64,000 nt of DNA from Sporotomaculum syntrophicum (GCF_009932395.1 NZ_LSRS01000003.1:198355-262354); one strand, 5' to 3'. Counted from the first letter of the stretch, positions 19,686 to 29,677 are shown. The notes: generated by a model from the letters alone, not told the origin. Numbers and translations are program-made.

Positions 19686-21350
19686 TTATAACTTCTTTAG
19701 CACAGCACCGCGATCAGATGAAGTAACCAGCTGAGCATAACGAGCCAGGTATCCTTTAGTCACTTTGGGCTCCGGCTTTACCCACCTAGCCATCCTGGCG
19801 GCCAGTTCCTCGTCGCTGAGCAGCACATCCAGTTTGTTCTCGGGAATATTAATCTCAATCAGGTCCCCGTCCTGAAGTGCGGCAATGGGGCCGCCATCAG
19901 CGGCCTCAGGAGCCACGTGACCGATAGAGGCACCCCGGGTGGCCCCGGAAAAGCGCCCGTCGGTAATCAGAGCTACATCCTTATCCAGCCCCAATCCGGC
20001 CACAGTAGCGGTAGGGGTAAGCATTTCCCGCATCCCCGGACCACCCTTGGGCCCTTCATACCTGATCACGATGACATCACCCTTTTGAATTTGCTTATCA
20101 ATCAGCGCCTGATAAGCCTCATCTTCGGAGTTAAATACCCTGGCCGGGCCGCGGTGTTTGAGCATTTCCGGATCTACCCCGGCCTTCTTCACCACCGCCC
20201 CGCTGGGGGCTAAGTTGCCCCGCAGTACGGCAATACCGCCGCTGGCACTGTACGGGTCGGCTACGCTGCGAATCACCTCGCCACGTTTAATGGCAACCCC
20301 CGACACATTTTCGCTCAGGGTTTGGCCGGTGACCGTGATAGCACTGCCGTCGGCAAACCCGTGGGTAATCAGCTCGTTAAGCACCGCCGATACGCCGCCG
20401 GCCTCATCCAAATCAAGCATAAAATGCTCGCCCATGGGACTCAACTTGCACAGGTTGGGCGTTTTTTCACTAACCTGGTTAAACAGGTCCAAATCTATTT
20501 CCACTCCGGCCTCGTGGGCAATGGCGGGCAGGTGCAGCACCGTGTTGGTGGAGCAACCTAAAGCCATGTCAAGGGCCAGGCCGTTGGCAAAAGCCTTGGC
20601 GTTCATAATATCGGATGGGCACAGGTTTTCGCGCACCAGATCCACCACTCGCATGCCGCTAAGCTTAGCCAGACGCCGGCGGGCCGCAGATACCGCGGGC
20701 ATTGTGCCGTTGCCGGGCAGGGCCATGCCAATAGCCTCGGTCAGGCAGTTCATTGAATTGGCGGTGAACATACCGGCGCAGGAACCGCAGCCCGGGCACA
20801 CCGACTCTTCAACCTCAGTCAGTTCCGCCTCGGTCATGTTACCGGCCCGCACTTTGCCAACCGCCTCAAAAATATTGCTCAGGGACATATCCCGCCCCTG
20901 GTAGCGACCGGGCAGCATTGGGCCGCCGCTGACAATAATGGTTGGGATATCCACCCGGGCTGCGGCCATCAGCATGCCGGGAATTACCTTATCACACGAA
21001 GTAATAAGCACCATGCCGTCAAAGGGATGGGCCATACTCATCACTTCGACTGAATCGGCAATAATATCCCGGCTGGCCAGGGAATATTTCATACCGGCAT
21101 GGTTCATGGCAATCCCATCGCACACCGCAATCGAGGGAAACTCGATGGGAGTACCGCCATTCATCCGGACACCGGCCTTAACTGCCTCGGTGATTTCGCG
21201 CAGGTGCATGTGTCCGGGCACTATCTCGTTATATGAATTGCATACTCCAATGATTGGCCGCTCCAATTCCTGCTCAGTTAGACCCAACGCCTTGAACAGG
21301 GAACGGTGGGGGGCTTTTTCCAGTCCTTTTTTCATGGCATCACTGCGCAT
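19686..21350 (-). CDS. ilvD: Dihydroxy-acid dehydratase
   Basis: 554 residues from the ATG at 21350, which follows a perfect AGGAGG. An ATG 36 bp upstream lacks a ribosome site. It dehydrates dihydroxyisovalerate and dihydroxymethylvalerate. Iron-sulfur ligands are seen in [10 protein letters not shown] and [35 protein letters not shown] near the C-terminus is the second family signature. Confidence 0.97.
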   Translation of the reverse strand: MRSDAMKKGLEKAPHRSLFKALGLTEQELERPIIGVCNSYNEIVPGHMHLREITEAVKAGVRMNGGTPIEFPSIAVCDGIAMNHAGMKYSLASRDIIADSVEVMSMAHPFDGMVLITSCDKVIPGMLMAAARVDIPTIIVSGGPMLPGRYQGRDMSLSNIFEAVGKVRAGNMTEAELTEVEESVCPGCGSCAGMFTANSMNCLTEAIGMALPGNGTMPAVSAARRRLAKLSGMRVVDLVRENLCPSDIMNAKAFANGLALDMALGCSTNTVLHLPAIAHEAGVEIDLDLFNQVSEKTPNLCKLSPMGEHFMLDLDEAGGVSAVLNELITHGFADGSAITVTGQTLSENVSGVAIKRGEVIRSVADPYSASGGIAVLRGNLAPSGAVVKKAGVDPEMLKHRGPARVFNSEDEAYQALIDKQIQKGDVIVIRYEGPKGGPGMREMLTPTATVAGLGLDKDVALITDGRFSGATRGASIGHVAPEAADGGPIAALQDGDLIEINIPENKLDVLLSDEELAARMARWVKPEPKVTKGYLARYAQLVTSSDRGAVLKKL

Positions 21351-21389
21351 ATTTAATCCTCCTATCAGAGCTGATAATGCTGACAACGT

Positions 21390-22268
21390 CTATTCAAATA
21401 TAACTGGTCCGTCTTCTTTGGTCAATTCCCGGAAACCCTTGAGCAGGCTCCAGAATACTTCGCCGGGCTTGCCGGTGCCGATAGGCCTGCCATCCACCCG
21501 CACGCAGGGGATTAATTCCGCCGCCGAGCCGGTCAGGAAACATTCATCTGCATTATATACATCATGCCGGTTAAATAACTTTTCCTCCACCACCATGCCC
21601 ATGGCTCGGGCTACTTCCATAACGGTATTGCGGGTAATTCCTTCCAGTAACCCCAGATAAACCGGCGGAGTAATTAGCTTGCCGTTTTTAACCAGGAAAA
21701 TATTATCACCGCTGGCCTCAACCACATAACCCTCCTGGTTAAGCATCAGGGCCTCGCCAGCACCGGCTAATTTAGCCTCCATTTTGGCGTATATGCTGTT
21801 CAGGTAATTGAGGGACTTAACCCTGGGGTTGCAGGCCTCAGGAAGATTACGACGGGTAGCCACGGTAACCATCTCCAGACCATTCTCATACAATTCATCC
21901 GGATAAAGCTGGATGGATGAGGCAATACAGAACACCGTCGGCCGGGGACAATTTTGGGGATCCAGGCCCAGGTCACCCTTGCCCCTGGTTACCACCAGGC
22001 GGATGTAGGCATCCCGCAGGTTATTGCGACGCAATGTTTCCAGCACCGCTTCCTGCATTTCCTCAATGCTGATGGGAATCTGCAGGCAAATAGTGCGGGC
22101 TGATTCATATAACCTTTCCAGGTGATCCTGCAGTTTAAAAACATGGTTATTATAAGCCCGAATGCCCTCGAAGGCACCATCTCCGTACAGCAAACCGTGG
22201 TCAAATACCGATACAACCGCTTCTTCCTCAGGTACATATTTACCGTCCAAGTAAATGATCAAACCCAT
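21390..22268 (-). CDS. ilvE: Branched-chain amino-acid aminotransferase
   Basis: 292 residues, fold-type IV PLP enzyme. It carries YGDGAFEGIRAYN near the N-terminus, the PLP lysine in VKSLNYLNSIYAK at about 150, and EASGDNIFLVKNGKL. GLLEGITRNTVME follows. It is the first gene after the T-box leader and precedes ilvD by 39 bp. The ribosome site is AGCAGGAGTG. Final step for Val, Ile and Leu. Confidence 0.95.
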   Translation of the reverse strand: MGLIIYLDGKYVPEEEAVVSVFDHGLLYGDGAFEGIRAYNNHVFKLQDHLERLYESARTICLQIPISIEEMQEAVLETLRRNNLRDAYIRLVVTRGKGDLGLDPQNCPRPTVFCIASSIQLYPDELYENGLEMVTVATRRNLPEACNPRVKSLNYLNSIYAKMEAKLAGAGEALMLNQEGYVVEASGDNIFLVKNGKLITPPVYLGLLEGITRNTVMEVARAMGMVVEEKLFNRHDVYNADECFLTGSAAELIPCVRVDGRPIGTGKPGEVFWSLLKGFRELTKEDGPVIFE

Positions 22269-22414
22269 AATTTCACACTCCTGCTATAATTCAATAAGAT
22301 TTATCTACACAATCCTTCACCAATCATGGCCCAAGCTTTTACCGGTAGCTGACCGGTTATTTGCGGAGATTGATTTCACCTCCCGTGCTAACTGAAAAGC
22401 CTCTTAAAATAAAT

Positions 22415-22462
22415 AAGACCCGCTGATATTTTCCAAGAGTGGAACCTATCCGCTTGGGTCTT
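22415..22462. repeat. Long interrupted palindrome in the ilvE leader; related sequence at 27267
   Basis: Reading on the plus strand, AAGACCC, GATA and TTCCA are followed after AGAG by TGGAA, TATC and GGGTCTT, so three nested stems can form. T-rich sequence follows on both strands. It lies between the T-box terminator and ilvE. A degenerate relative (GACCCCGCTGATAC, TTTCCAAGGA, CATATCCG) occurs downstream of glpX. It could be a second attenuator or a small dispersed element. Confidence 0.55.
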
Positions 22463-22617
22463 TTATCCCCACGGTGTAACCTCCGGCGTTTCAGCCCCGG
22501 CGGCCTGTACCGCTTGGTCCAGTCCCTCGCAATCGAGGCGGAACCCTCAGGTACACTTCCCTCCATGAACAGTCTATCAGCTAATTCTACCGCAAAGCTA
22601 AACCAAGGTAAATCATA

Positions 22618-22915
22618 TGCCACAAAAAAACCAAAGCCCCTCATCCCTGGTGAATAAACACCAGGGACGAGAGGCATTCAATTCCTCCCGCGGTACCACC
22701 CTGCTTGTTCCCGCAAAATGGCGGAAACCTCTTGAGTGTGTCAGCGACACAATGGCAATAACGGGCCATCTGTTCCCGACTCTGCCTACTAGGCGACTCC
22801 TTTCAGCAAAGCAGTTCCGGGGCGATGCCTCCACCTGTTCCGGCACTGGTTTTCAGCACCCCAGCTCTCTGTGGCGCGGCTTGCAGGTATTGCTCCCCTT
22901 CATAACCTTTAATAT
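22618..22915 (-). promoter_or_regulatory. T-box leader of the ilv-leu operon, probable Ile specifier
   Basis: On the minus strand the T-box sequence AGGGTGGTACCGCG is at 22690-22703. Its TGGT bulge pairs with an uncharged ACCA tRNA end. Upstream is stem I: GGGG (22895-22898) pairs with CCCC (22819-22822), and CCTG with CAGG, leaving an internal loop that contains AUC (22824-22826) as best specifier, with AGAGAGCUGGGG and GCUG loops above. AUC suggests tRNA-Ile. The antiterminator competes with the terminator at 22622-22673. Uncharged tRNA-Ile should therefore switch on ilvE and the genes below it. Confidence 0.93.
22622..22673 (-). terminator. T-box terminator
   Basis: CTCTCGTCCCTGGTG pairs with CACCAGGGATGAGGGG around a TTTATT loop, followed by GGTTTTTTT. 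It is the off-state hairpin of the T-box switch and overlaps the 3' side of the antiterminator region. Confidence 0.92.
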
Positions 22916-22922
22916 AAATTTC

Positions 22923-22951
22923 AGTATACAGTAAACCAAAATCAAGGTCAA
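22923..22951 (-). promoter_or_regulatory. Sigma-A promoter of the ilv-leu operon
   Basis: On the minus strand TTGACC (22946-22951) and TATACT (22923-22928) are separated by exactly 17 bp. The expected start falls 5-10 bp before stem I of the T-box. Confidence 0.9.
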
Positions 22952-22963
22952 CCATTTTTTCAC

Positions 22964-24514
22964 TTATTTCATCGCATATTGCATCATTACCGTAAAAACA
23001 CCCAGCAAGGCTCCCAGCAGGGCGCCCAACCAGGTAATGGCCACCAGCTCCTTGCGCATGATGCTCAGCAGCATCTCTTCTACCTGCAGCTCATCCAGCT
23101 CCTCCACTCTGGCCCGCACCATGCTCCTGATATCAATAAAGCGCATCAACCCCGGCAAAACTCTTTGTACTAAATAGCGGTAAAGCCTGGTGGCCAGGCC
23201 TTCCGGTTCGGACACAAAGCCTTCAGGCAGGCAATCCAGCAACCTGCCCAGGGGAAACTTCCAGGCGGCAGCGACTTCCCGCCGCACCAGGGCCTCCGCA
23301 TACTGAGCCGGTGTATCCCGCTCCCAGAGGTCTTCCACCAAACCTTCCACAAAGACAGTTACTTGTTTAGAAGCAGCCGGATTTACCTGGTTAAGCATTT
23401 CCCGCCAGGTTAAATTACGGTTATTAGCTAGTATTTCCCTGATTCCGCCGGCCAGCCGCTCAAATACAGCCGGTTCACGCAGCTTAGCCATACCCCAGGC
23501 AGCAATTTCAGCCGCCTTTTCCCGCTTACCGTCCTCACCCAGGCCGGCGGCAATATCGGTTATGCTTTTACCCAGAGCTTCCTCAGCCAACCCATGCAGC
23601 ATGCGCATAAATTCCTCCCGGTTTTTAGTATTAGCAAAAAACCGGGTAATTTCCGCAGCCAAACGCTGCACCAGCGTATCCGCGCTATTGCCCATCAGCT
23701 GGAATATTCCGTTGATAAACCGTTTAACCGCCGAGCTTTCGAAGAATCCTTCAATCCGATCTTTAATCGCCTGCCTGGCCGAGGGGGAATTAATAAACTG
23801 CTCAATAGCCTCAATTATACGGGGAGCCTGGTCATCAATAAACTGGTGGATGCCCTCGTGCACCGCCCCGGGCAAGTAATAGCCAATGGTTTGGGGGCTG
23901 TTGAAGAAATTTTCAATATGAACGGCCAGACGGCGCTGCAACTCCTGCTGCACGGCCGGCTTTTGCATTATGGCTGCGGGCAGCCGCTCCAGGGTTCCGG
24001 CGATACCTCCCCGACCACCCGCGTCAACCATGGCGGCCACAGTCTGGTCCAGCAGGTAATCTGCGGCCTCTTTAGCCAGCTGACTCATCGCCCGGCGCGC
24101 TGATTCACCCCGGACATACTTTAAGGCCAGGCCGGATACCAGCTCAGTAAATTCCGGCAAAAAGGACAAATCGTCCGCCGGGCTGCCCAGCACTTCACCT
24201 AAACTGACTTCCCGCTCCCGCAACCCGGCCATGCTACTGGCCAGAAAGCCTCGCATCTGTTCCTCCACTTCAGGCTGCAACAAATGCTGCACCACCTTTT
24301 TCTCGGTGAGCAGCATACCGCCCACCGCCTCTCCAATAGCCCTGGCCAGGCGTCCCTTACCACGGGGGATCACACCGGGAGTAAAGGGCAGACGCATACC
24401 CCACAGTCTCTTTTCCTGCAGGGGCCGGAACAGCATACGAATGGCCACCCAGTTGGTAATATAACCGATCACAGCCCCACCCAGCACCGAGAGGGCCATT
24501 TGCTGCCAATTCAT
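22964..24514 (-). CDS. DUF445 family membrane protein
   Basis: 516 residues, related to Bacillus YheB. An N-terminal membrane segment (VLGGAVIGYITNWVAIRMLF) leads to the family motif FRPLQEKRLWGMRLPFTPGVIPRGKGRLA. A long helical region follows, and a C-terminal membrane helix (WLGALLGALLGVFTVMMQY) closes the protein. This topology puts the helical body on one face with both ends in the membrane. The function of the family is not known; Bacillus members have been linked to the spore membrane. It lies 24 bp after argH and ends just before the T-box promoter. Confidence 0.88.
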   Translation of the reverse strand: MNWQQMALSVLGGAVIGYITNWVAIRMLFRPLQEKRLWGMRLPFTPGVIPRGKGRLARAIGEAVGGMLLTEKKVVQHLLQPEVEEQMRGFLASSMAGLREREVSLGEVLGSPADDLSFLPEFTELVSGLALKYVRGESARRAMSQLAKEAADYLLDQTVAAMVDAGGRGGIAGTLERLPAAIMQKPAVQQELQRRLAVHIENFFNSPQTIGYYLPGAVHEGIHQFIDDQAPRIIEAIEQFINSPSARQAIKDRIEGFFESSAVKRFINGIFQLMGNSADTLVQRLAAEITRFFANTKNREEFMRMLHGLAEEALGKSITDIAAGLGEDGKREKAAEIAAWGMAKLREPAVFERLAGGIREILANNRNLTWREMLNQVNPAASKQVTVFVEGLVEDLWERDTPAQYAEALVRREVAAAWKFPLGRLLDCLPEGFVSEPEGLATRLYRYLVQRVLPGLMRFIDIRSMVRARVEELDELQVEEMLLSIMRKELVAITWLGALLGALLGVFTVMMQYAMK

Positions 24515-24537
24515 TGGGATACCTTCCTTAACTTTGC

Positions 24538-25926
24538 TTAATAAGCCTTATACTTAGCAAGCCGCTGCCGGGCTGTCTGAATAACCTGTTGCACCGCTTC
24601 CGGGGCCGGGCCACCGGTAACGCGGCGGGCCGCCACGCAGTGAGCCACGCCGATGGCCTCATAAACATCCGCCTCAATAGCTGAAGAAAAGCTATGCAGC
24701 TCCTCGAGGCTCAACTCGTCCAGAGATTTATGCTGCTCCAGACAGTAAGCCACCGACCGCCCCACAATCTCATGGGCCTCCCGGAAAGGCACACCTTTTT
24801 GCACTAGATAATCCGCCAGGTCGGTGGCATTGGTAAAACCACCCCGGGCAGCCCGGGCCATGTTATCCTTTTTGACCCGCATAGTGGCCACCAGGGGCCG
24901 GAAAATTTTCAGACACTGCTTCACAGTATCCACCGCATCAAACAAGGCCTCCTTATCCTCCTGCATATCCTTGTTATAAGCTAGCGGCAGCCCCTTGAGC
25001 ATGGTCAATAGAGCAGTTAAATCTCCAAATACCCGACCGCTCTTACCCCGGATCAGCTCAGCCACATCCGGGTTCTTCTTCTGGGGCATCATACTGCTGC
25101 CCGTGCTGTAAGCATCATCCAGCTCGATGAAATCGAATTCCGCTGAAGACCAGAGAATAATTTCTTCACAAAACCGGCTCAAATGTACCATAATCAAGGA
25201 CCCGGCCGCCGCAAACTCAACTGCAAAATCCCGGTCGCTCACCGCGTCCAGGCTGTTCTCAGTAACCCCGGCAAAATCAAGTTCCCGGGCTACGAACTCC
25301 CGGTCCAGGGGGAAGGTAGTGCCGGCCAGCGCCCCGGCTCCCAGAGGCAGCACATTTACTCGCCGTCGGCAATCCTTTAGCCGCTCAATATCCCGGCTGA
25401 ACATCTGGCAGTAAGCTAGCAGGTGATGGGCCAGGGTGATGGGTTGCGCCCTTTGCAGGTGCGTGTAGCCCGGCATCACCGTGGCCAGATGTTTTTCCGC
25501 GATATCCAGCAGTTCACCGATCAGACCGGCCAGCAGCTGTCCCAACCCGTCCAGCTCATCCCGCAAGTACATGCGCACATCCAGCGCCACCTGGTCGTTG
25601 CGGCTGCGGGCGGTGTGCAGCTTTTTGCCCACCTCACCAATTCTTTCAATTAACAACTGCTCCACATTCATATGAATATCCTCGGCGGCCACGGAAAATT
25701 CCACCCGGCCTGCTTCGATATCGTCCATAATACCGGTTAGACCGCTGACGATGGCCTCAGCCTCCGGCCGGCTGATAATGCCCACTTTTGCCAGCATTTT
25801 GGCATGTGCCATACTGCCGATAATATCATATCGGTAAAGGCGGCAATCAAAGGAGATAGAAGAATGAAAATCATCCACTATCCGGTCGGTTTCTTTTTGA
25901 AAACGCCCGCCCCACAACTTAGCCAC
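24538..25926 (-). CDS. argH: Argininosuccinate lyase
   Basis: 462 residues from the GTG at 25926 (start AKLWGGRFQ), preceded by AAAGAGG. The upstream TTG at 25944 has no ribosome site. It splits argininosuccinate to arginine and fumarate, the last step of arginine synthesis. The fumarase/lyase signature [12 protein letters not shown] is at about 275, and [20 protein letters not shown] at about 100. argG is not adjacent in the window. Confidence 0.96.
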   Translation of the reverse strand: MAKLWGGRFQKETDRIVDDFHSSISFDCRLYRYDIIGSMAHAKMLAKVGIISRPEAEAIVSGLTGIMDDIEAGRVEFSVAAEDIHMNVEQLLIERIGEVGKKLHTARSRNDQVALDVRMYLRDELDGLGQLLAGLIGELLDIAEKHLATVMPGYTHLQRAQPITLAHHLLAYCQMFSRDIERLKDCRRRVNVLPLGAGALAGTTFPLDREFVARELDFAGVTENSLDAVSDRDFAVEFAAAGSLIMVHLSRFCEEIILWSSAEFDFIELDDAYSTGSSMMPQKKNPDVAELIRGKSGRVFGDLTALLTMLKGLPLAYNKDMQEDKEALFDAVDTVKQCLKIFRPLVATMRVKKDNMARAARGGFTNATDLADYLVQKGVPFREAHEIVGRSVAYCLEQHKSLDELSLEELHSFSSAIEADVYEAIGVAHCVAARRVTGGPAPEAVQQVIQTARQRLAKYKAY

Positions 25927-26269
25927 TGCATCAACCTCTTTCAAATTTATATATGGTACACAGGCGATTCATTACCTGTGCTGCTTCATTTTGCCAAGAA
26001 ATATGCTAAAATATTATAACATAGCTATAGCAAAGTTGGAAAAAGGACGAAAGAAAATATTAAATATCCGGCATAATCTGCTGTTTCGGCCCATATACTT
26101 TTTCCTGAACCAGCTGGCATTATTAGTTGTCCCAATCTCCCCTGCCAGGTTCTAGCTAAAAATTAATAGGTGCTTATTTAAAAAAATGTTATACTAATTA
26201 ACCATTATGCACGATATATGTTAAAATAATAATTAATTAAACTGTTGTTTATAAAGGAGACGACATATT
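25927..26269. other. Divergent argH/glpX promoter region
   Basis: This AT-rich spacer has a minus-strand TATAAT (26013-26018) suited to argH. An imperfect palindrome (CACAGGCGATTCATTACCTGTG, arms CACAGG/CCTGTG) sits at about 25960-25981 between that promoter and argH and could bind a regulator. On the plus strand TATACT (26190-26195) lies before glpX. No gene is seen. Confidence 0.5.
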
Positions 26270-27247
26270 ATGGAAAGAGAACTGACGCTGGAATTGGTGC
26301 GCGTCACCGAAATGGCCGCCCTGGCCTCCGCCCAGTGGATGGGCCGCGGCTGCAAAAATGAAGCCGACGAGGCCGCCACCAACGCTATGCGCACCGTGTT
26401 CGACTCAATAGCTGTGAACGGTACCGTAGTCATCGGCGAAGGGGAAATGGACGAAGCTCCTATGTTATATATCGGTGAAAAGGTAGGCAACGCTGAGTCA
26501 CCGGAAGTGGATGTGGCGGTGGATCCCCTGGAGGGTACCAACATTCTGGCCAAGGGACTGCCCAACGCCCTGTCGGTGATTGCCGTTGCAGATAAAGGCA
26601 ATCTGCTGCATGCTCCGGATATGTATATGGATAAACTGGCCGTGGGACCGCGGGCAGCCGGTCTGATTAACCTGGACGATCCAATTGAAAAAACCCTGGA
26701 AATTGTAGCCAAGGCTAACAATAAACGCATTGTGGACTGCACGGTAATGATCCTGGATCGCCCCCGGCACCAGAAGCTCATTAAAGCGGTACGCAAAGCA
26801 GGCGCCCGGGTACGCCTCATCGGTGATGGTGACGTAGCCGCGGTACTGGCTACGGGCTTTGAAGAAACGGGCATCGATATTTGCGCCGGCATCGGCGGTG
26901 CCCCGGAGGGCGTAATCTCCGCAGCAGCCCTAAAAGCCCTGGGCGGTGATATGCAAGCCCGCCTGGTACCCGAAGATGAAGCCGAATACCAGCGCTGCCT
27001 GAGCATGGGCATAACAGACCCACATCGCATTTTAACCCTGGACGACCTGGTGTGCGGAGACGACGCTATATTTGCAGCCACCGGCGTCACCGACGGCGAG
27101 CTGCTTAAAGGAGTGCGTTTTATGGGTGGTGAACAAGCTGAAACGTACTCACTGGTACTGCGGGCTAAGAGCCGTACAATACGCTTTATCAACACGATAC
27201 ATAACTTAAAATATAAGCCGCACTACGGACTGATTAAAGATAAATAA
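26270..27247 (+). CDS. glpX: Fructose-1,6-bisphosphatase class II
   Basis: 325 residues of the GlpX type. It removes the 1-phosphate of fructose-1,6-bisphosphate in gluconeogenesis. Metal and phosphate residues appear in [15 protein letters not shown] and [32 protein letters not shown] follows in the C-terminal half. An AAAGGAG ribosome site precedes the ATG. A 320-residue antisense frame over this gene is a shadow of its GC-rich codons. Confidence 0.95.
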   Translation: MERELTLELVRVTEMAALASAQWMGRGCKNEADEAATNAMRTVFDSIAVNGTVVIGEGEMDEAPMLYIGEKVGNAESPEVDVAVDPLEGTNILAKGLPNALSVIAVADKGNLLHAPDMYMDKLAVGPRAAGLINLDDPIEKTLEIVAKANNKRIVDCTVMILDRPRHQKLIKAVRKAGARVRLIGDGDVAAVLATGFEETGIDICAGIGGAPEGVISAAALKALGGDMQARLVPEDEAEYQRCLSMGITDPHRILTLDDLVCGDDAIFAATGVTDGELLKGVRFMGGEQAETYSLVLRAKSRTIRFINTIHNLKYKPHYGLIKDK

Positions 27248-27266
27248 GTTTATTATTATCCTTTCT

Positions 27267-27305
27267 GACCCCGCTGATACTTTCCAAGGACAAAACATAT
27301 CCGAA
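27267..27305. repeat. Degenerate relative of the 22415 palindrome
   Basis: GACCCCGCTGATACTTTCC, AAGGACAAAACATATCCG aligns with the left three quarters of the palindrome at 22415-22462 (roughly three of four bases identical over 36). The closing GGGTCTT arm is missing. Its place directly after glpX, like the other copy's place in a leader, suggests a small dispersed repeat family. Confidence 0.45.
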
Positions 27306-27312
27306 CAATGCT

Positions 27313-27339
27313 TAGAGGGAGCGCTAAAGGCTCCCTCTA
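27313..27339 (+). terminator. Hairpin downstream of glpX
   Basis: A perfect 10-bp stem (TAGAGGGAGC with GCTCCCTCTA, 7-nt loop) 66 bp after glpX. The T tract is poor (AGTCCCTTC), so termination may be inefficient. Confidence 0.6.
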
Positions 27340-28028
27340 GTCCCTTCAATCATACCGGTTATCCAAATTTCTTTCAGCCTTTCTTATTCCAAAAACCCCG
27401 GGTTAAAGCTTGCTTTTAAAAAAGTATTGCTCCGGTTTTTTTATATTTTAATAGTAAATAATCGAAAGAACGATTCTCTCGATTTTTTACAGTAGTGAGA
27501 CAAACCACACTCATTTGAATTACCCCGGAAATCATCCGTTTCCTATACTACCATAATAAAGACAAAATTAAAAAAATTGGTTATAATTAATTTAGAATTT
27601 ACGCTAATCTAAATCACATTATGGAAATAATGGCGAGAAAAATATTTTTATACTGTCCATTGTTGTCCCGAGTAACCTGGACAGCTTAGCCTGCGAAAAA
27701 AAGCAAAAACAATTAAAAATATGCCCGCGCAACCGTTCTTCTTTCTTGTTGAATAGACTTAAACCAGGCTTCTATTTACAAACATAAATTCTATTCACTT
27801 GTCATGGCCCTTTTTAGCTCAGTGCTACTCCTGCCGATAACTGCGCACAATTAATATGCATCCAATATTCACCACGTATAACGCTTCTTGTTTATAAACA
27901 CCGTAATTTATTTTGGCAAACTCACTACACTTTTGTAGTTTATAAGATATCTACCCTGATTTATTAGAAATATTAGGAATAAGCCTCTAAATAGTGGTGG
28001 CAAACTGTCCAACTCTTGTCAACACTCT
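27340..28028. other. Long AT-rich spacer without a recognised gene
   Basis: About 690 bp. A weak hairpin AATCGA/TCGATT followed by TTTTTT lies near 27462-27488. No frame has both a ribosome site and coding character. Nothing else is recognised. Confidence 0.5.
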
Positions 28029-28046
28029 ATGAAAGGGGTGTTAGAA

Positions 28047-28403
28047 TTGGAAATTACTAAAGATGCAAATATTTTCAATTGCATATTATTTTATCTTATA
28101 ATATATGGGATATTTACTTTTTTAATCTTACCACGAGTAGTGAAAGCAGTTAACAGAACAGATAACCTGCCGCAAATAAGGGAAGCAGTTAAAAAAACAG
28201 ATAACGAGATTACTGTATTGAAATTGGACGATAAAGATAAGATTGATATGGTTATTGATAATGTTTGTGGATGTATTTTGCCCTGGTCGAAAGCATATGT
28301 CCTAATTATAAATAATACAAGACATTACTTTTGCAGTTGGGATTGCAGGGAAAAATTTATTAATTCCAACAGCACATTATACAAAACTCCATTTAAATCC
28401 TAA
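28047..28403 (+). CDS. Small membrane protein with TRASH/YHS-like metal-binding tail
   Basis: 118 residues if the TTG at 28047 is used (AAAGGGG 8 nt upstream); an ATG at 28029 overlaps that ribosome site. A membrane helix (FNCILFYLIIYGIFTFLILP) is followed by a charged linker. The C-terminal segment has CGC, then LPWSKAYVLIINNTRHYFC and SWDCREKFI. The FCSWDCREKF block resembles the second half of TRASH/YHS domains, which bind transition metals through cysteines. The first CxC could supply the other ligands. It is isolated, so its partner is unknown; a role in metal sensing or delivery at the membrane is inference. Confidence 0.65.
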   Translation: MEITKDANIFNCILFYLIIYGIFTFLILPRVVKAVNRTDNLPQIREAVKKTDNEITVLKLDDKDKIDMVIDNVCGCILPWSKAYVLIINNTRHYFCSWDCREKFINSNSTLYKTPFKS

Positions 28404-28661
28404 TTGTCCTTCTTAACCCATATATAAGATGCAAGCAGGGCGTTAAGTTGCCCGTTATTGTTGTTTCTGACCGGTAAAGCAAGCTGCTGTACAAAAAAAC
28501 TGCGCAACATGGGGCAAATCTGGACAGGCTTAATAAAAATGCCTATAATTGGTGTAAGAAGCCAGGCTCAGCATATCTTTTGCATGAATGGCCGGATACA
28601 ATACGCCGGTAATTATTGGTCAGAAAGTATAGCGCCACAATAGAAAGGACGAGGTTGATAA

Positions 28662-29177
28662 ATGAGTTTTTTAGAACTAGCGCAAAAAAGATACTCGGTT
28701 AGAAAATATGAATCCAAGCCTGTGGAAGAGGACAAGCTGGTCAAAATCCTTGAAGCGGCCAAAGTTGCGCCCACGGCGGTAAATTACCAGCCGCAGCGTC
28801 TCATTGTCGTGCGCCAACCTGACAGGCTGGCCAAATTACAAAAAGCAGCCAATATCTACGGCGCCCCGCTGGCCATCATCGTCTGCGCGGACTACAACGC
28901 AGCCTGGAAAAGACCCCATGACAACAAAAACTTCGCCGATGTGGACGCCAGCATCGTGACCGATCACATGATGCTGCAGGCTACCGAACTGGGCCTGGGA
29001 ACAGTGTGGGTAGGCCATTTCAAGCCGGACGTAATCAAAACGGAATTTAACCTCCCTGACCAGGTTGAGCCAGTCAATATTTTGGTGATCGGTTATGCCG
29101 CCGTAGATAGCGTCCCCACGGACAGGCATACAGACCGCAAACCGCTAACTGAGACGGTATTTTACGAAACCTTTTAG
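28662..29177 (+). CDS. Nitroreductase family protein
   Basis: 171 residues, an FMN-dependent NAD(P)H oxidoreductase fold. The N-terminal RYSVRKYESKPVEEDKL is the FMN-phosphate-binding arginine motif. APTAVNYQPQRLIVV and ATELGLGTVWVGHF are conserved family blocks. Substrate cannot be told. The ribosome site is an AGGACGAGG stretch. A terminator follows at 29241. Confidence 0.88.
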   Translation: MSFLELAQKRYSVRKYESKPVEEDKLVKILEAAKVAPTAVNYQPQRLIVVRQPDRLAKLQKAANIYGAPLAIIVCADYNAAWKRPHDNKNFADVDASIVTDHMMLQATELGLGTVWVGHFKPDVIKTEFNLPDQVEPVNILVIGYAAVDSVPTDRHTDRKPLTETVFYETF

Positions 29178-29240
29178 CACCTGCCGCCGGCCAGCAGCCC
29201 CGGAGGTAGAAAAAATAATCGCCAGTATTGAGCCAAAACA

Positions 29241-29280
29241 ACCCTTGCCCTTATCAAATGGGGTAGGGGTTTTTTGTTTT
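29241..29280 (+). terminator. Terminator after the nitroreductase gene
   Basis: ACCCTTGCCC pairs with GGGGTAGGGGT (with G-T pairs) around TTATCAAAT, followed by TTTTTTGTTTTTT. Confidence 0.8.
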
Positions 29281-29472
29281 TTAGGATATCCCAGCGGCGG
29301 CAAGACGCGGGCACTTGCACACCGGTTTGCCTAGCTGGTCAACGAAATAAGCATCCTGCCCGCCAGCATTCTCTGCGTCACCTTTACTAATAAAATGGCA
29401 TGCATCCTGCTTGTCCGGCTCATGGCAGAGTTTTAACCGGTCACAAAAAACGAAAGCAATCTTGTAACTCAA
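29281..29472 (-). CDS. Possible small cysteine-rich protein (doubtful)
   Basis: 63 residues from a TTG, without a convincing ribosome site. It contains CDRLKLCHEPDKQDAC and a VCKCPRL tail, five cysteines in all, which is unusual for a chance frame. Its stop abuts the tail of the nitroreductase terminator. It could be a small metal-binding protein or a chance frame; I lean to uncertain. Confidence 0.3.
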   Translation of the reverse strand: MSYKIAFVFCDRLKLCHEPDKQDACHFISKGDAENAGGQDAYFVDQLGKPVCKCPRLAAAGIS

Positions 29473-29677
29473 TCACATAATACATATGCTTTTTGGTGAA
29501 CCTTAACTTAGTTATCTGCCTCCTGCCGCCGCCCCGCCGGTAGTTCAATCAAGTCACACGCCGGGTTGTAGCCAGGACAGCCGCGCTAAATTCTTTGTAA
29601 ATACGTGAAAAATAGACTTTATTACGCCTATTCCTCCAAGGAACCCAACTTAATTAATTCCAATGTCGAGTTTTGGG
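29473..29677. other. Spacer upstream of the opuA promoter
   Basis: About 205 bp without a recognised gene. The opuA promoter follows at 29678. Confidence 0.5.

Noticed and set aside
22357-22677. 106-codon frame in the ilvE leader
   Set aside because: It overlaps the T-box terminator and is basic and proline-rich without a ribosome site. A nine-codon MIYLGLALR frame there, with Ile and Leu codons, was considered as a leader peptide but has no ribosome site and a T-box already explains control.
26233-27195. 320-codon open frame antisense to glpX
   Set aside because: It mirrors glpX, has serine- and arginine-rich shadow composition and no ribosome site.
28458-28643. 60-codon frame before the nitroreductase gene
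   Set aside because: No ribosome site or coding character.
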